A stretch of DNA of 64,000 bases from Pseudomonas viciae (GTDB lineage Bacteria > Pseudomonadota > Gammaproteobacteria > Pseudomonadales > Pseudomonadaceae): the NCBI RefSeq assembly GCF_004786035.1, contig NZ_CP035088.1:4500001-4564000 (forward strand), read 5' to 3'. Below the pieces are notes generated by a model. The model made no database searches, was not told where the DNA came from, and saw nothing but the letters and a program-made list of their open reading frames with translations. The translations under genes were made by a program, and so were the position numbers. Below are positions 18,999-28,836 of the stretch, in pieces (within the stretch, counting starts at the first letter, position 1; every line of letters begins with the position of its first letter).

Positions 18999-20441
18999 TC
19001 AGGCCCGGCTACGCAGCCATTGCAAAAAGCGCTTCTTGGCAACCGGCTTGGGGAGCTCGCGTGTCAGGTTCTGGGCCAGGTGCATGCGCACGTCCAGCAG
19101 GTTTTTCATGGCGTCGTTGATGTCGCGACGGGCGTCGAGACAAGGTTTGAGGTAGCTGTTTTCGATGCGATAAAGGGTGCAGAACGTCTTGGCCGAAAAG
19201 CTCGCCAGCGCAGCCTGCCCGGCGACGATCCCGGCTTCGCCGATCACCTCTCCCGGCCCCATGCGCCCGCCTTCGAACGGCTGGCCATTGCGCACAAGGC
19301 TCACGCTGACCACGCCGGACTCGATGATGAACAGATGATCGCTGACCTCCCCGGCTGCCAGGATCACATCACCGGCGCGGAAGGTTTGCAGGGTCATGTT
19401 CTGGCTGAAGGTTTCCTTTTCATCCTGGCGCAAGGTGGAGAAAATGTTCGAGCTTTCCAGCAACGCCCGGGGCCGCGACGCTCCATTGGCCGTGGCACTT
19501 TCGCTGGTGGACAGCAGGCTCACACCCGATGCCTGCAAATGCCGGAAAGCCAGGTCGAACAGCTGGTTGCGCACCTCGCGTTTCTGGGCCCTGGAGGCGA
19601 CGAACCCGCTGATCTCGTATTCGGCCCCGCCGCTACCGCTGCTTTTGAGCGTCACACAGGGTGCCGGGTTGGTGAGCAAGGTACGACAGCCGATCATGGC
19701 CCGCTCCAGGGCATCGATCACGGTTTGGGGTCGCGCATGGGGGCTGACCTGGACGCTGATGGACAAGCCATGGACATCGCTGGGCCGGCTGAAATTGATG
19801 ACCTTGGCCTTGGCCGCCAGTGAGTTGGGAATCACCGCCATGCTGCCCTGGGCAGTCTGCAGTCGCGTGGCCCGCCAGTCGATGTCGGTGACCCGGCCTT
19901 CGGTGCCATCGATGGAAATCCAGTCATCGAGCTGATAAGGCTTGGTGGTGTTGAGCACGATCCCGGAGAACACGTCGCTGAGGGTGCTCTGCAAAGCCAG
20001 GCCGACGATGATCGCCATCGCGCCGGAGGTCGCCAGCACCCCCTTGACCGGCAGGTCCAGCACATAAGCCAGTGCCGCGATGACCGCGATCAGAAAAATC
20101 ACCGCGCCCAGCAAATCCTGCAACAGTCGCCCGGTATGGCCGACCCGCTGCATCATCGCCGCGCCGATCATCACCGTCAGGGTCCGCGCGGCGAACAACC
20201 ACCAGGCGATCTGCAAGCCGGTGGCCGCGAGGTGGCGTGGCACATCGTCGACCCACTGCGCCGGCTGCATGGGGTTGAGTCCTTCGTTGAACAGCAGCAC
20301 GCTGAACAACGAAAAAATCAGCAGCCGTGCGCCGATTTTCCAATAGGTCCGATCCGCACTGACCAGGCGCCACATCAGTAGGTCGAGCACAAGCAACACC
20401 AGGGCACAGAGCAGCGGGTGCTCGGAGATCAGAGACAGCAT
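18999..20441 (-). CDS. MscS-family mechanosensitive channel with C-terminal cyclic-nucleotide-binding domain
   Basis: This 480-residue inner-membrane protein has four to five N-terminal helices (to about 160), then the pore helix and MscS beta domain (GLALQSTLSDVFSGIVLNTT, DWISIDGTEGRVTDIDWRAT, IPNSLAAKAKVINFSRP). The alpha/beta domain follows, and a cNMP-binding beta-roll lies at about 345-450 (GDVILAAGEVSDHLFIIESG, GEVIGEAGIVAGQAA). This is the architecture of bacterial cyclic-nucleotide-gated MscS relatives. ATG 20441 is preferred to the upstream GTG because TGGAG lies 8 bases ahead. Confidence 0.9.
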   Translation of the reverse strand: MLSLISEHPLLCALVLLVLDLLMWRLVSADRTYWKIGARLLIFSLFSVLLFNEGLNPMQPAQWVDDVPRHLAATGLQIAWWLFAARTLTVMIGAAMMQRVGHTGRLLQDLLGAVIFLIAVIAALAYVLDLPVKGVLATSGAMAIIVGLALQSTLSDVFSGIVLNTTKPYQLDDWISIDGTEGRVTDIDWRATRLQTAQGSMAVIPNSLAAKAKVINFSRPSDVHGLSISVQVSPHARPQTVIDALERAMIGCRTLLTNPAPCVTLKSSGSGGAEYEISGFVASRAQKREVRNQLFDLAFRHLQASGVSLLSTSESATANGASRPRALLESSNIFSTLRQDEKETFSQNMTLQTFRAGDVILAAGEVSDHLFIIESGVVSVSLVRNGQPFEGGRMGPGEVIGEAGIVAGQAALASFSAKTFCTLYRIENSYLKPCLDARRDINDAMKNLLDVRMHLAQNLTRELPKPVAKKRFLQWLRSRA

Positions 20442-20516
20442 CGGCACAGCTCCAGAAAGGCCATTGGCGAAGATTGGCACAGATTGAACACGGCGTGGAG
20501 CTCACCACAAAAACCT

Positions 20517-20605
20517 TGTGGGAGCGAGCTTGCTCGCGATGGCAGTGTATCAATCAATGATGCATCGACTGCCAGACCGCTATCGCGAGCAAGCTCGCTC
20601 CCACA
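20517..20605. repeat. REP pair (inverted repeat)
   Basis: TGTGGGAGCGAGCTTGCTCG faces its complement across about 40 bases. It lies between the channel start and the pirin stop. Confidence 0.85.
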
Positions 20606-20619
20606 GGGATTGTGTCGCC

Positions 20620-21486
20620 TCAGTCATCCATCCGCCCAAAGCGCCCGGCGTGGAAATCGTCGAAGGCCTGGTGGATTTCCTGCTCGCTGTTCATCACGAA
20701 CGGACCATGGCCGACGATGGGTTCGTCGATGGGCTCGCCGCTGAGCAGTAGCACCACTGCATCGTTATTGGCTTGCAGGCTCAATTGGTCGCCGGCGCGG
20801 TCGAACAGCGCCAGCTGCCCGGCCTCGACCCGCTCGCGACCATTGGCCTGGACCGAGCCGCGCAGCACCACCAAGGCGGTGTTGTGACCTTCATGCAGGT
20901 CGAGGGTGAGGTTTTTCCCGGCATTCAGGCGGATGTCCCAGACGTCGATGGGCGTGAAGGTCTTCGCGGGGCCGTGCTGCCCTTCGAAGGTCCCGGCAAT
21001 CAGGCGCAGGCTGCCGGCGTTGTCCTTCAGGGCGATGTTCGGAATGTCGCCCTTGAGGATCGTCTGGTAGCCGGCCGGGGCCATTTTGTCCTTGGCCGGC
21101 AGGTTGACCCACAGTTGGACCATCTCCATGAACCCACCCTGGCGGGCAAAGGCTTCGGAGTGGAACTCTTCGTGGATGATCCCCGACGCGGCGGTCATCC
21201 ATTGCACATCGCCAGGGCCGATCTTGCCGCCGCTGCCGGTGGAATCCCGGTGTTCCAGTTCGCCCTGATAGACGATGGTCACGGTTTCGAAGCCGCGATG
21301 CGGGTGTTGGCCGACGCCCCGGCGCTCGGTAGTGGGTGTGAATTCGCTGGGGGCCGCGTGATCCAGCAGCAGGAACGGGCTGATGTGCTTGCCCAGGTTG
21401 TCGTAGGAAAACAGCGTACGGACCGGAAAACCGTCGCCGACCCAATGGGGCCGTGGGCTGGTGTAGAGGCCGATGATGTTTTTCAT
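20620..21486 (-). CDS. Pirin family protein
   Basis: This 288-residue bicupin has the pirin signature in the N-terminal cupin: LLLDHAAPSEF, then GVGQHPHRGFETVTIVYQGE and LEHRDSTGSGGKIGPGDVQWM. The metal-binding His residues are in PHRGFET and EHRD, with the Glu of IIHEEFH. Bacterial pirins act as quercetin 2,3-dioxygenase-like enzymes or bind partner enzymes, and the precise role is not visible here. It stands alone and does not share a transcript obviously with its neighbours. Confidence 0.92.
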   Translation of the reverse strand: MKNIIGLYTSPRPHWVGDGFPVRTLFSYDNLGKHISPFLLLDHAAPSEFTPTTERRGVGQHPHRGFETVTIVYQGELEHRDSTGSGGKIGPGDVQWMTAASGIIHEEFHSEAFARQGGFMEMVQLWVNLPAKDKMAPAGYQTILKGDIPNIALKDNAGSLRLIAGTFEGQHGPAKTFTPIDVWDIRLNAGKNLTLDLHEGHNTALVVLRGSVQANGRERVEAGQLALFDRAGDQLSLQANNDAVVLLLSGEPIDEPIVGHGPFVMNSEQEIHQAFDDFHAGRFGRMDD

Positions 21487-21606
21487 GCTGTGTCTCCAAA
21501 TCGGGTCTTGCGATTAATGGACACAGAATAAAACCGACACCTTTAGAGCACTAGACTGCAAAAACCGGCCTTAGCGTTCTATCCAGGGAACGATAAAACG
21601 AAACCG

Positions 21607-21632
21607 GTGGGAGCGGGCTTGCTCGCTCCCAC
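21607..21632. repeat. Single compact REP hairpin
   Basis: GTGGGAGCGGGCTTGCTCGC folds back directly on CTCCCAC, a short REP-derived hairpin between the pirin and the LuxR-type regulator. Confidence 0.7.
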
Positions 21633-21640
21633 AAGTGGCG

Positions 21641-22294
21641 TCACAGATGATTGCGCTTGGAGAACTCCGACAGCCCCACCAACGATTTCAATCCAAGCTT
21701 TTCCAACAGGCGGGTCTTGTAGGTGCTGACGGTTTTTGGACTCAGGAACAGGTTTTCGGCGATGTCCTTGCCGCGCATGCCCATGGACAGCATGCGCAGA
21801 ATGGATAGCTCGCGGGTGGAGAGGCTCTCCAGCGCCTGCTGTTCGGAGCGCTGTTGAAAATCCAGCCTGACGGACATTTGCGGAAAATAGGCGTAACCGG
21901 ACTTCAACGCATGAATGGCCTTGATCAGCTCCTTCAAGTCGCTTTTCTTGGTCACAAAGCCCCTGGCGCCGGCCGAGATGCAACGATTGCAGAAGTGCTG
22001 CGCATCCTGGGAAGTGAACACCAGCACGCCACACTCAGGAAACTGGGCGATGATCCAGACCAACAGGTCCAGGCCATCGAAACCGTTCATCACCAGGTCG
22101 AGGATCACCAGGTCTGGCGTACCTTCCTTGATGAGGGCCCTGGCATCGGCGGTGCCGCTGGCATCCCTGACGCGGGTGAACCCTTCATTCTGACAAATGA
22201 GCCGCAATGCTCCTCGTATGACAGGGTGGTCATCCACGATCAATACGTCTTTCAAGGCAGTTCCCCAGGTCAATACAAACGGCGTCGATGCCAT
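21641..22294 (-). CDS. NarL/LuxR-type response regulator (BvgA/RocA-like)
   Basis: This 217-residue regulator has a receiver with DVLIVDDHPVIR, phospho-acceptor Asp in LVILDLVMNGFDG, and the Thr/Lys of VFTSQD and FVTKKSD. The C-terminal LuxR helix-turn-helix (LSTRELSILRMLSMGMRGKDIAENLFLSPKTV, split here across residues 155-190) follows. ATG 22294 gives the shortest sensible leader ahead of the receiver. With the degenerate receiver and hybrid kinase upstream it forms a phosphorelay set laid out like rocS1-rocR-rocA1 of P. aeruginosa; it is the likely DNA-binding output. Confidence 0.87.
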   Translation of the reverse strand: MASTPFVLTWGTALKDVLIVDDHPVIRGALRLICQNEGFTRVRDASGTADARALIKEGTPDLVILDLVMNGFDGLDLLVWIIAQFPECGVLVFTSQDAQHFCNRCISAGARGFVTKKSDLKELIKAIHALKSGYAYFPQMSVRLDFQQRSEQQALESLSTRELSILRMLSMGMRGKDIAENLFLSPKTVSTYKTRLLEKLGLKSLVGLSEFSKRNHL

Positions 22295-22367
22295 GCCTGC
22301 ACCGGACTTTTGCACAAGCGCCAAGCGGTGCCACCTGTCAGGTTCGACAGTGTAGACCAACGGTGAA

Positions 22368-22793
22368 TCAACCTCCGCGCCCCTGCCTGAGGGGACGCGT
22401 CCAAGGTTGCAGTGACTCGCTGACCGGGGGATCAACCCGCTCCATCAGGCGTCCCAATGAAGTGAGGTCAGGCAGTTGAGCATCGTTCAGATACAGGTTT
22501 GATCGACGCACAGCAGACAGGCCGACCTGCTGAGCGTCGTAGATCATTGCGTAGCGAACCTGGGGGTTATCGAGCATGAAATCGTGCAGGTCCAACGCCC
22601 CGTTCGCCAGCCCGGCATGGACGACGACCAGGTCGAAGGGTTCGCTGCCGTACTCCACCAGCGCCAGCAACTCCTGCACATCACTCACGGGGGCGATTCG
22701 GAAATAGCCCAGTTGATTGAACAGGCGTTCAAGTTTCATCCGATGATAATGCTGTGTGTCGGCAATCAGGATACGTAGTGTTTTATTCGGCAT
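22368..22793 (-). CDS. Degenerate stand-alone receiver (pseudo-receiver)
   Basis: This 141-residue single-domain protein has receiver-like sequence. Where the phospho-acceptor Asp is expected, after the third beta strand, it has His59 (PFDLVVVHAGLANG). The acidic pair is reduced to Asp12 (LIADTQHYHR), and the usual Lys-Pro near the end is YLNDAQL. It therefore probably cannot be phosphorylated in the usual way. It occupies the place of the REC-EAL protein RocR in the rocS1-rocR-rocA1 layout but has no EAL domain. The last 25 residues are Pro/Arg-rich and unmatched. A role as a scaffold or competitor for the kinase is inference. Confidence 0.75.
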   Translation of the reverse strand: MPNKTLRILIADTQHYHRMKLERLFNQLGYFRIAPVSDVQELLALVEYGSEPFDLVVVHAGLANGALDLHDFMLDNPQVRYAMIYDAQQVGLSAVRRSNLYLNDAQLPDLTSLGRLMERVDPPVSESLQPWTRPLRQGRGG

Positions 22794-22960
22794 GGCAGGC
22801 TTCCAGGAGCAACGCGACAGGTATGAAGCTGGGGCGTCAGGCTAGAGGAAGCTTTTGTGAGACGCTGTAGGACTAATCCGAAAAAGAAGAAGGAAAAGCG
22901 TCATCCCGATCAACCGAGGAAAACCAGAGCCGAATGCTGTCCCTGTGGCGAGGGGATTTA

Positions 22961-23046
22961 TGTGGGAGCAAAGCTTGCTCGCGAAACATGCATCTCGATC
23001 CCTGCAACACCGAATCGTCTTCATCGCGGGCAAGCCTTGCTCCCAC
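22961..23046. repeat. REP pair of the GGAGCAAAGCTTGCTC subtype
   Basis: TGTGGGAGCAAAGCTTGCTCG faces CATCGCGGGCAAGCCTTGCTC. This subtype differs from the GCGGGCTTGCTC type. It lies between the hybrid kinase stop and the pseudo-receiver gene. Confidence 0.8.
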
Positions 23047-23056
23047 CAGACACGGG

Positions 23057-26000
23057 TTATCCCCTTGCCACATGGTTCTTCAGGTATTGAGCCAAGTGTT
23101 CCATGGCCTGGCGCAGCTTCTCCACGGCGTCGGCGAGCAGCGATTCATCGCCCCCGCGGCAGGCGTCTTCCAGGGTTTCGCAGGCAACGATCAGGCGTTG
23201 CGCCTGGATAATCCGCGCGCCACCCTTGATTCGATGCGCCAGGTCCGCCAATCCAGGCACATCGTGCTGGGCGAACAAGCGCAGCAGTCGTGTTTCATCT
23301 TCGGCATTGCTGCTGACCAGCTCTTCCAAGAGGCTTTTGATCGAGGCGGTATCGCCGCCAGTCAGTTGTTCGAGGCTGGTCAAGTCGATGCCGTCGGTGG
23401 ACGGCGAGGCATTCGGCATGATCGACGCCAGACGCGTGCTGAGCTGCCTGAGGCTGATGGGTTTGAACAGGCAATCGTCCATTCCAGCTTCGGCGCAGCG
23501 TTGCTTTTCCTCGGGCTGGGCGTTGGCCGTGAATCCCAGGATCACACCCGGCGACAAACCTTGGGCGCGCTCCTCGGCGCGAATGTTCCGGGCCAGTTCG
23601 TAGCCGCTCATCAACGGCATGTTGCAGTCGGTGATGACCACATCAAAGTGATCCCCGCGCCAGGCATGCAAGCCTTGAACACCGTCCTCGGCATCCTCGA
23701 CGCGATGCCCCAGGTAGCCCAGTTGTTGGGACAGCAGCAATCGGTTGGCCGGGTAGTCATCGACCACCAGGATGTTCAGCACCCGGCCCGGCAACAGCGC
23801 CTCGATCTCTGCCGGCGGCGCTTCTGCCAAGGCGTCGAACACAGGCAGGCTCAGCAGGACTTCAATCTGCGTGCCCTCCCCCGGCACGCTGCTCAGCGCC
23901 AGGGTGCCGCCCATCATTTCGCACAAGGTGCGGCTGATCACCAGCCCCAGCCCGGAACCACTGCGCGCCGACTGGGTGTTATGGCTGGCCTGGGTAAAAG
24001 GGCTGAACAGCCGCCGCTGATCCTCCAGGGAAATACCGCAACCGGTGTCCTCGACCCGCAGACAGATTCCCAGACGCTCATTGTCACGGGCTTGGGCCCG
24101 TACAATCAGGCGCACTTCCCCCTGGTCAGTGAACTTGATGGCATTGCTCAACAGGTTCGACACGACCTGCTTGAAACGCAACGGGTCGATCAACACATCG
24201 CGATCGCTCGCTGCATCCAGATCCAATTGCAGACGCAGGTACTTCTGTCGGGCCAGGCCTTCGAAAATCCGCGCCAGCGACTCGATCAGAGCCCGCAGAT
24301 TGGCTCGCTCCGGCGCCAGGGACAGCTTGCCCGATTCGATGCGGGCGATGTCGAGGATGTCGCCGATCAAGTCCAGCATACCGTGGGCGGCGCCCGAAGC
24401 GACTTCGATGGCAAACCGATCCACGACACCCTGGTCGGCCTTTTTCATCGCCAGCTCCAGCATGCCGATCACCGCATTCATGGGCGTGCGGATTTCATGG
24501 CTCATGGTCGCCACGAAGGTGGTCTTGGCCCGATTGGCGTCGTCGGCGCGCTCCTTGGCCACCCGCAACTGCTCCAGCAGCCGCCGCAGATAAAACACCC
24601 ACGCCAACGTCACCAGCAACAGCAACGCGGCGACGGCGAACCCTTGGATGATGGTCGTGCGGTTGCGCAGCCAGTAGCTGTCATCGATCACCACTTCACT
24701 GCGCCAGCGGTTGGTCAGCTCGTCCATTTCTTCGGGGGAAATGCTCAGCAGCGCCTTGTCCAGGATCGAGTAAAGCTCCAAGGCTCCTCGATTCGTCGCC
24801 AGGGCAACCCGCGCCGGCAAGGTGCCCACGGTACTGGTGACTTGCAACGTGTCGCGGTACTGGTGGGAGATCAGGTAGCGGGCGCTGATCAGTGGATTGA
24901 TCGCACCGTCCGCCGTGCCTGCGGCGACCATGGCCATGGCGTCGGCGGTATTCTGCGCGACCAGCAACTGCACGCGGGGAAACTGCTCGAGCAGGAACTC
25001 GCGCAGTACGTTGCCACGCACCAGCGCCAGGCGCTTGCCGGCCATCTGGTCCAGGGTCAGCGGGACCTTGGCCCGAGCGGGCACCACCAGTACGAACGGG
25101 TTGGTCAGGTACGGTCGGGTAAAGCGCAACTCGTCTTCAAGTTCGGTGCTGGGTATGGCAGTCGCCAAAACGTCAGCCTCGCCACTCTCGATCTGCCCGA
25201 TCAGTTCGTCAATCGAGTCGCCGCGCTGCACATCGAACTTCAACCCGGTGCGCAAGCTGATCCGGGCCAGCACATCGGCGCTGATACCGCGCAAATGGCC
25301 CTGTTCATCGATGAACGTCAGCGGCAGGAAGTTTTCGTTGATCGCGACCTTGATCCGCGGATGGGTATCCAGCCAACGTTGTTCCTTGACGCTGAAATGC
25401 AGCGCCTGCTGACCCGGCATGCTCGCGCCGCCAGCGCTCCAGCGGCGCAGGATGCTCATGCGTTCGCCCGCGGGAATGGCTTGCAGCGCCGCGTTGACCA
25501 CGGTTAACAGGCGCCCATTGTCGCGCCTGAGCGCAAAGGCGAACGGCTGCACTTCCATACGGGAGAAATCCGCCAGTTGGATATTGTTCAGGTAATTCTT
25601 GCTGATCAGGTAATTGGCACTGATCGAGTCTCCCAGATAGACGTCGGCCTGACCGAACGCCACGGCGCCGATGGCGCTCAGGGTCGAGGGGTACAACTGC
25701 AGGGAGGCATCGGGATAGAACGCCTCGACCGTCTCCGGCGGCAAATAGTGATAAAGCATCGCCACCCGTTTGTCCGCCAAGTCCGCGGGCAAGTCCTGGC
25801 TGTCGTCGATGCGGGCCACGAGGGTCGGCAGGTCATCGGCGTAGGCCTGGGACATCGCCAAGGCCGGGTCGCTGGCTTCAAAGCCGTTGGCGGTGCCGAG
25901 CAGGTCAACCTCACCGCTGCGCAGGGCCTGGAGCGATTCGGCACGGGACGGGTAGCGCTGCACCTGCACGTTGACGTGCAGCAACTGCCCGAGCAACTGG

Positions 26001-26260
26001 GCATAGTCGGCGGTCAGGCCTTCATAGTCGCGGCCATTGCCGGTGATGCCGAAAGGTGGATCATCCGGCGCCGAGGCGCCCAGCAACAACGTGCCCTTTT
26101 GACGCAGCCAGGTCCAATCGGCTTCGTCCAGAGACACCGAATAGTCGCTCGCATGGGAACGCCCGAGCACCTGCAGCGTCTCGGGTGCCGCACCAGCCTG
26201 TGGCGCCACACTCAATGAGCCCAGCAACAGCGCCGCCAGGCCTGTGCGTAAAAGCATCAT
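23057..26260 (-). CDS. BvgS/EvgS-type hybrid sensor kinase with two periplasmic solute-binding domains
   Basis: This is an approximately 1067-residue phosphorelay kinase. After a signal-like segment ([20 protein letters not shown]) come two tandem SBP_bac_3 modules of about 220 residues each; the second begins near [20 protein letters not shown]. One transmembrane helix follows ([16 protein letters not shown]). Then come HisKA ([20 protein letters not shown]), HATPase ([35 protein letters not shown]), a receiver ([11 protein letters not shown], Asp in [13 protein letters not shown]) and a C-terminal HPt domain ([15 protein letters not shown]). ATG 26260 gives a normal signal peptide; an in-frame ATG at 26317 is the alternative. 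Its outputs are likely the next two genes. Confidence 0.9.
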   Translation of the reverse strand: MMLLRTGLAALLLGSLSVAPQAGAAPETLQVLGRSHASDYSVSLDEADWTWLRQKGTLLLGASAPDDPPFGITGNGRDYEGLTADYAQLLGQLLHVNVQVQRYPSRAESLQALRSGEVDLLGTANGFEASDPALAMSQAYADDLPTLVARIDDSQDLPADLADKRVAMLYHYLPPETVEAFYPDASLQLYPSTLSAIGAVAFGQADVYLGDSISANYLISKNYLNNIQLADFSRMEVQPFAFALRRDNGRLLTVVNAALQAIPAGERMSILRRWSAGGASMPGQQALHFSVKEQRWLDTHPRIKVAINENFLPLTFIDEQGHLRGISADVLARISLRTGLKFDVQRGDSIDELIGQIESGEADVLATAIPSTELEDELRFTRPYLTNPFVLVVPARAKVPLTLDQMAGKRLALVRGNVLREFLLEQFPRVQLLVAQNTADAMAMVAAGTADGAINPLISARYLISHQYRDTLQVTSTVGTLPARVALATNRGALELYSILDKALLSISPEEMDELTNRWRSEVVIDDSYWLRNRTTIIQGFAVAALLLLVTLAWVFYLRRLLEQLRVAKERADDANRAKTTFVATMSHEIRTPMNAVIGMLELAMKKADQGVVDRFAIEVASGAAHGMLDLIGDILDIARIESGKLSLAPERANLRALIESLARIFEGLARQKYLRLQLDLDAASDRDVLIDPLRFKQVVSNLLSNAIKFTDQGEVRLIVRAQARDNERLGICLRVEDTGCGISLEDQRRLFSPFTQASHNTQSARSGSGLGLVISRTLCEMMGGTLALSSVPGEGTQIEVLLSLPVFDALAEAPPAEIEALLPGRVLNILVVDDYPANRLLLSQQLGYLGHRVEDAEDGVQGLHAWRGDHFDVVITDCNMPLMSGYELARNIRAEERAQGLSPGVILGFTANAQPEEKQRCAEAGMDDCLFKPISLRQLSTRLASIMPNASPSTDGIDLTSLEQLTGGDTASIKSLLEELVSSNAEDETRLLRLFAQHDVPGLADLAHRIKGGARIIQAQRLIVACETLEDACRGGDESLLADAVEKLRQAMEHLAQYLKNHVARG

Positions 26261-26467
26261 CTCGATCAAGTTGTTTCGCTTGGCGTAATCGGCCCGGCGC
26301 ACCACCGACTTCACCATAAGTCAGGGTGACCGGCTGATGGGTTCAGACTGCCAATACGAGGGAACAGCGAACCGAGCCTTTCAAACAGCGGGAGGCGTGC
26401 AGTGAGTGTAGGAAGTTTCTGAGGAATTTCCTGCGAGTTGCCCAGGCCCCCATTCAGGGTCCGGAAC

Positions 26468-26556
26468 TGTGGGAGCGGGCTTGCTCGCGAAAGCGGTGGG
26501 TCAGTCAATATATTTCTAGCTGATACACCGCCTTCGCGAGCAAGCCCGCTCCCACA
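26468..26556. repeat. REP pair (inverted repeat)
   Basis: TGTGGGAGCGGGCTTGCTCG faces its complement. It separates the hybrid kinase from the pvdA stop and marks the left edge of the pyoverdine locus. Confidence 0.85.
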
Positions 26557-26580
26557 TGGTTTTTGCAGCGCGGCTCTGGC

Positions 26581-27915
26581 CTATACAGCGGCCAACAGCA
26601 CATCTCGCACCGCACGAGCCTGCCCGCGGTTTTTCCCGTGCTCATACAACGAGCCGGCGATCTCATCGGCACGCACCGGCAGAATCGACAGCAAGGTGTC
26701 GCTCAGGCCATGGCTGGCCTGGCAGAAGCCCTGCATGTAGATCGCCGCCTTGCAGCGCTCGTCGGTGATCAACTTGTAGTTGCGGTCCACCTCGAAATCC
26801 CCCAGGTATTGCGCAAGCGGGCTCAACAGTGTGCGGTGCATCTGCCGTTCGTAACCGGTGGCCAGCACCACCGCGTCATAGCGGCGCACGGTCAGCTCGC
26901 CGGTGGCGTTGTTGCGCACCATCAGTTCCACCCCGGCGTCGGTGGCCGTGGCTTTCTCCACCGTGGTCAGGGTGCGGAACGCATGCCGCGCCACGCCGGA
27001 GACTTTCTGGCGATAGAAAATCCCGTAGATGCGTTCGATCAAGTCGATGTCCACCACCGAATAGTTGGTGTTGTGGTATTCGTTGACCAGGCGCTCGCGC
27101 TCGCTGTGGGGTTGCTGGAACACCAGGTCGGTGAACTCCGGCGAGAACACTTCGTTGACGAACGGGCTGTCGTCCGCCGGCTTGAGGGCCGAGCCGCGCA
27201 GGATCATGTCGACCTGCACCGAAGGGAAGCTGTCGTTGAGGTCGATGAAGGCTTCCGCCGCGCTCTGGCCGCCACCGATGATGGCGATGTTCATCGGCTG
27301 GCCGCTCACGCACGGCTGGGTCGTCATGCGCTCCAGGTACTGGGAATGGTGGAACACCCGGCCGTCATCCTTGAAGGCCTTGAACGCCTCGGGAATGCGT
27401 GGTGTACCGCCGGCACTGACCACCACCGAACGGGCGGTGCGCACGAACTCTTCGCCCTGGGTATTGCGGGAAATCACCCGCAGCGCTTCGACCTGCTGGT
27501 TGTGCAGCACTGGTTCGATGCGCAGCACTTCTTCACCGTAGCGGCTCTGCCCGGCGAACTGTGCGGCGACCCAGCGCAGGTAGTCGTTGTACTCCATGCG
27601 GCACGGGTAGAAGGTGCCGAGGTTGATGAAGTCCACCAGGCGGCCATGGTGCTTGAGGTAATTGACGAACGAATAAGGGCTGGTGGGGTTGCGCAGGGTC
27701 ACCAGGTCCTTGAGGAAGGAGATCTGCAACTCACTCTGGGTCACCAGGGTGTTGCCATGCCAGCGGTAGTCGGCCTGTTTGTCGAGGAACAGCACATCCA
27801 GTTCGCCCTGGATCGGGGCCCGCTCCTGCAGCGCGATGGCCAGCGCCAGGTTCGAGGGGCCGAAGCCGATGCCGATCAAGTCGTGAACAACGGGCGAAGC
27901 AATTGCCTGTGTCAT
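26581..27915 (-). CDS. pvdA: L-ornithine N5-monooxygenase
   Basis: This 444-residue FAD/NADPH-dependent enzyme hydroxylates L-ornithine to N5-hydroxyornithine, a pyoverdine building block. Visible motifs are the FAD fingerprint DLIGIGFGPSNLALAIAL (12-29), the substrate/FAD region DYRWHGNTLVTQSELQISFLKDL, the NADPH-binding IAIIGGGQSAAEAF (near 210) and the C-terminal ATGY signature (VLATGYERQMH). It starts 96 bases downstream of an exact PvdS box and is the only gene of its transcript. Confidence 0.97.
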   Translation of the reverse strand: MTQAIASPVVHDLIGIGFGPSNLALAIALQERAPIQGELDVLFLDKQADYRWHGNTLVTQSELQISFLKDLVTLRNPTSPYSFVNYLKHHGRLVDFINLGTFYPCRMEYNDYLRWVAAQFAGQSRYGEEVLRIEPVLHNQQVEALRVISRNTQGEEFVRTARSVVVSAGGTPRIPEAFKAFKDDGRVFHHSQYLERMTTQPCVSGQPMNIAIIGGGQSAAEAFIDLNDSFPSVQVDMILRGSALKPADDSPFVNEVFSPEFTDLVFQQPHSERERLVNEYHNTNYSVVDIDLIERIYGIFYRQKVSGVARHAFRTLTTVEKATATDAGVELMVRNNATGELTVRRYDAVVLATGYERQMHRTLLSPLAQYLGDFEVDRNYKLITDERCKAAIYMQGFCQASHGLSDTLLSILPVRADEIAGSLYEHGKNRGQARAVRDVLLAAV

Positions 27916-28011
27916 GTCCAGTGTCCTCTGGAGAAGCCCCGCAACAGGGCGCGAAAAGCCTGGGGAACCTGCCCAGCGTTTGTGGGGCCGGCAAGTCGTC
28001 TGTTGAGAGGA

Positions 28012-28035
28012 ACGAGGACAATGAAAAAAAATTTA
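28012..28035 (-). promoter_or_regulatory. PvdS iron-starvation box for pvdA
   Basis: The minus strand reads TAAAT (28035-28031), 16 bases, then CGT (28014-28012). This is the established TAAAT-N16-CGT recognition pattern of the sigma factor PvdS, about 100 bases upstream of pvdA. Confidence 0.85.
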
Positions 28036-28060
28036 CCGCGATGCGATCAGCGTGGGTCGA

Positions 28061-28543
28061 TTATTGCGCGTCCCACTGTCGCACCCGAACGCGACAGTGC
28101 TTCATGGCGTTGACGATGTGTTTTTCCACCAACGCCCGGGAAATGCCCAGGCGCTCGGCGATTTGCGGGTGGGACAGGCCTTCGAGCTTGCGCAACAGGA
28201 AACTCTCGCGGCACAGCGGTGGCAACTCGGCCAGGGCCCGTTGCAGCATGTCCAGGCGCTGGCCATGGTCGAGGCTGGTGTGGGGCGACGGTGTGAAAAA
28301 GCGCTCTTCGCTGTCCAGCACATCCAGGGATTCGACCTGGCGCAGGGTATTGCGCCGATGCCCATCGATCACCAGGTTCAACGCGGTGCGGTACAGGAAC
28401 GCCCGGGGCTGTTCGATGGGGGTGTCACTGGCACGCTCCAGCACCCGCACATAGGCGTCATGCACCACATCCTCGGCCGCCTGGCGGTTGCCTAGCCTGG
28501 CGTTCAGGAAACACACCAGCTCGCGATAGTAGTTTTCCAACAT
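28061..28543 (-). CDS. fpvI: FecI-family ECF sigma factor of the pyoverdine receptor system
   Basis: This 160-residue sigma factor has region 2 as RQAAEDVVHDAYVRVLER and region 4 as LPPLCRESFLLRKLEGLSHPQIAERLGISRALVEKHIVNAM. It is not PvdS, whose sequence and helix-turn-helix differ. The order pvdA-fpvI-pvdR-pvdT-opmQ is that of P. aeruginosa, which identifies it as FpvI, the sigma factor that drives fpvA. ATG 28543 is chosen; the earlier in-frame TTG is less likely. The anti-sigma gene fpvR, expected next to it, is absent. Confidence 0.85.
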   Translation of the reverse strand: MLENYYRELVCFLNARLGNRQAAEDVVHDAYVRVLERASDTPIEQPRAFLYRTALNLVIDGHRRNTLRQVESLDVLDSEERFFTPSPHTSLDHGQRLDMLQRALAELPPLCRESFLLRKLEGLSHPQIAERLGISRALVEKHIVNAMKHCRVRVRQWDAQ

Positions 28544-28643
28544 GACTCCCGTGCGCAATGGCTGCGACAGCTATCCCTGTGCCCACTCGACATGCCTGGA
28601 AACAGGCAATGGCACGATGGTGGCAGATTCAATCGCGTAATTT

Positions 28644-28657
28644 ATAGTAATTCTCAT
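28644..28657 (-). promoter_or_regulatory. Candidate Fur box upstream of fpvI
   Basis: The minus strand reads ATGAGAATTACTAT, which agrees with 11 of 14 positions of the Fur core ATGATAATCATTAT. It lies about 100 bases upstream of the fpvI start. No TAAAT-N16-CGT box is found there, which fits direct Fur control of this sigma factor. The 28544-28903 interval otherwise holds a REP hairpin and the pvdR promoter. Confidence 0.5.
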
Positions 28658-28725
28658 ATAGATTTAAAGCTTTCGTTTGTATCCGGCCTGATTCATTCAG
28701 ATAAGTAGGCGCCAGGCACCGCTTT

Positions 28726-28755
28726 TGTGGCGAGGGAGCTTGCTCCCTCGCCACA
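28726..28755. repeat. Palindromic REP of the TGTGGCGAGGGAGCTTGCTC subtype
   Basis: TGTGGCGAGGGAGCTTGCTC continues into CCTCGCCACA as a perfect hairpin between fpvI and pvdR. The same subtype recurs at 33453 and 37056. Confidence 0.8.
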
Positions 28756-28812
28756 GGGGTCTGTGGCGCTTCAACTGATTTTCCCAACCTGCTACCAAGT
28801 GTTTCACACCAG

Positions 28813-28836
28813 TAAATTCCCGTCCGGAGCGCTCGT
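28813..28836 (+). promoter_or_regulatory. PvdS iron-starvation box for pvdRT-opmQ
   Basis: TAAAT at 28813-28817, 16 bases, then CGT at 28834-28836 lie 68 bases upstream of the pvdR ATG. The match to TAAAT-N16-CGT is exact. Confidence 0.85.

Noticed and set aside
22934..25507. 857-residue plus-strand open frame
   Set aside because: It lies antisense to the hybrid kinase, is rich in H/Q/R/G from the complement of a GC-rich gene, and has no start signal or domain; the minus-strand gene explains the coding pattern.
28061..28543. Identification of the sigma factor as PvdS
   Set aside because: The helix-turn-helix (LVEKHIVNAM) and region 2 are FecI-like, and the gene order is that of fpvI. PvdS must be elsewhere in the genome.
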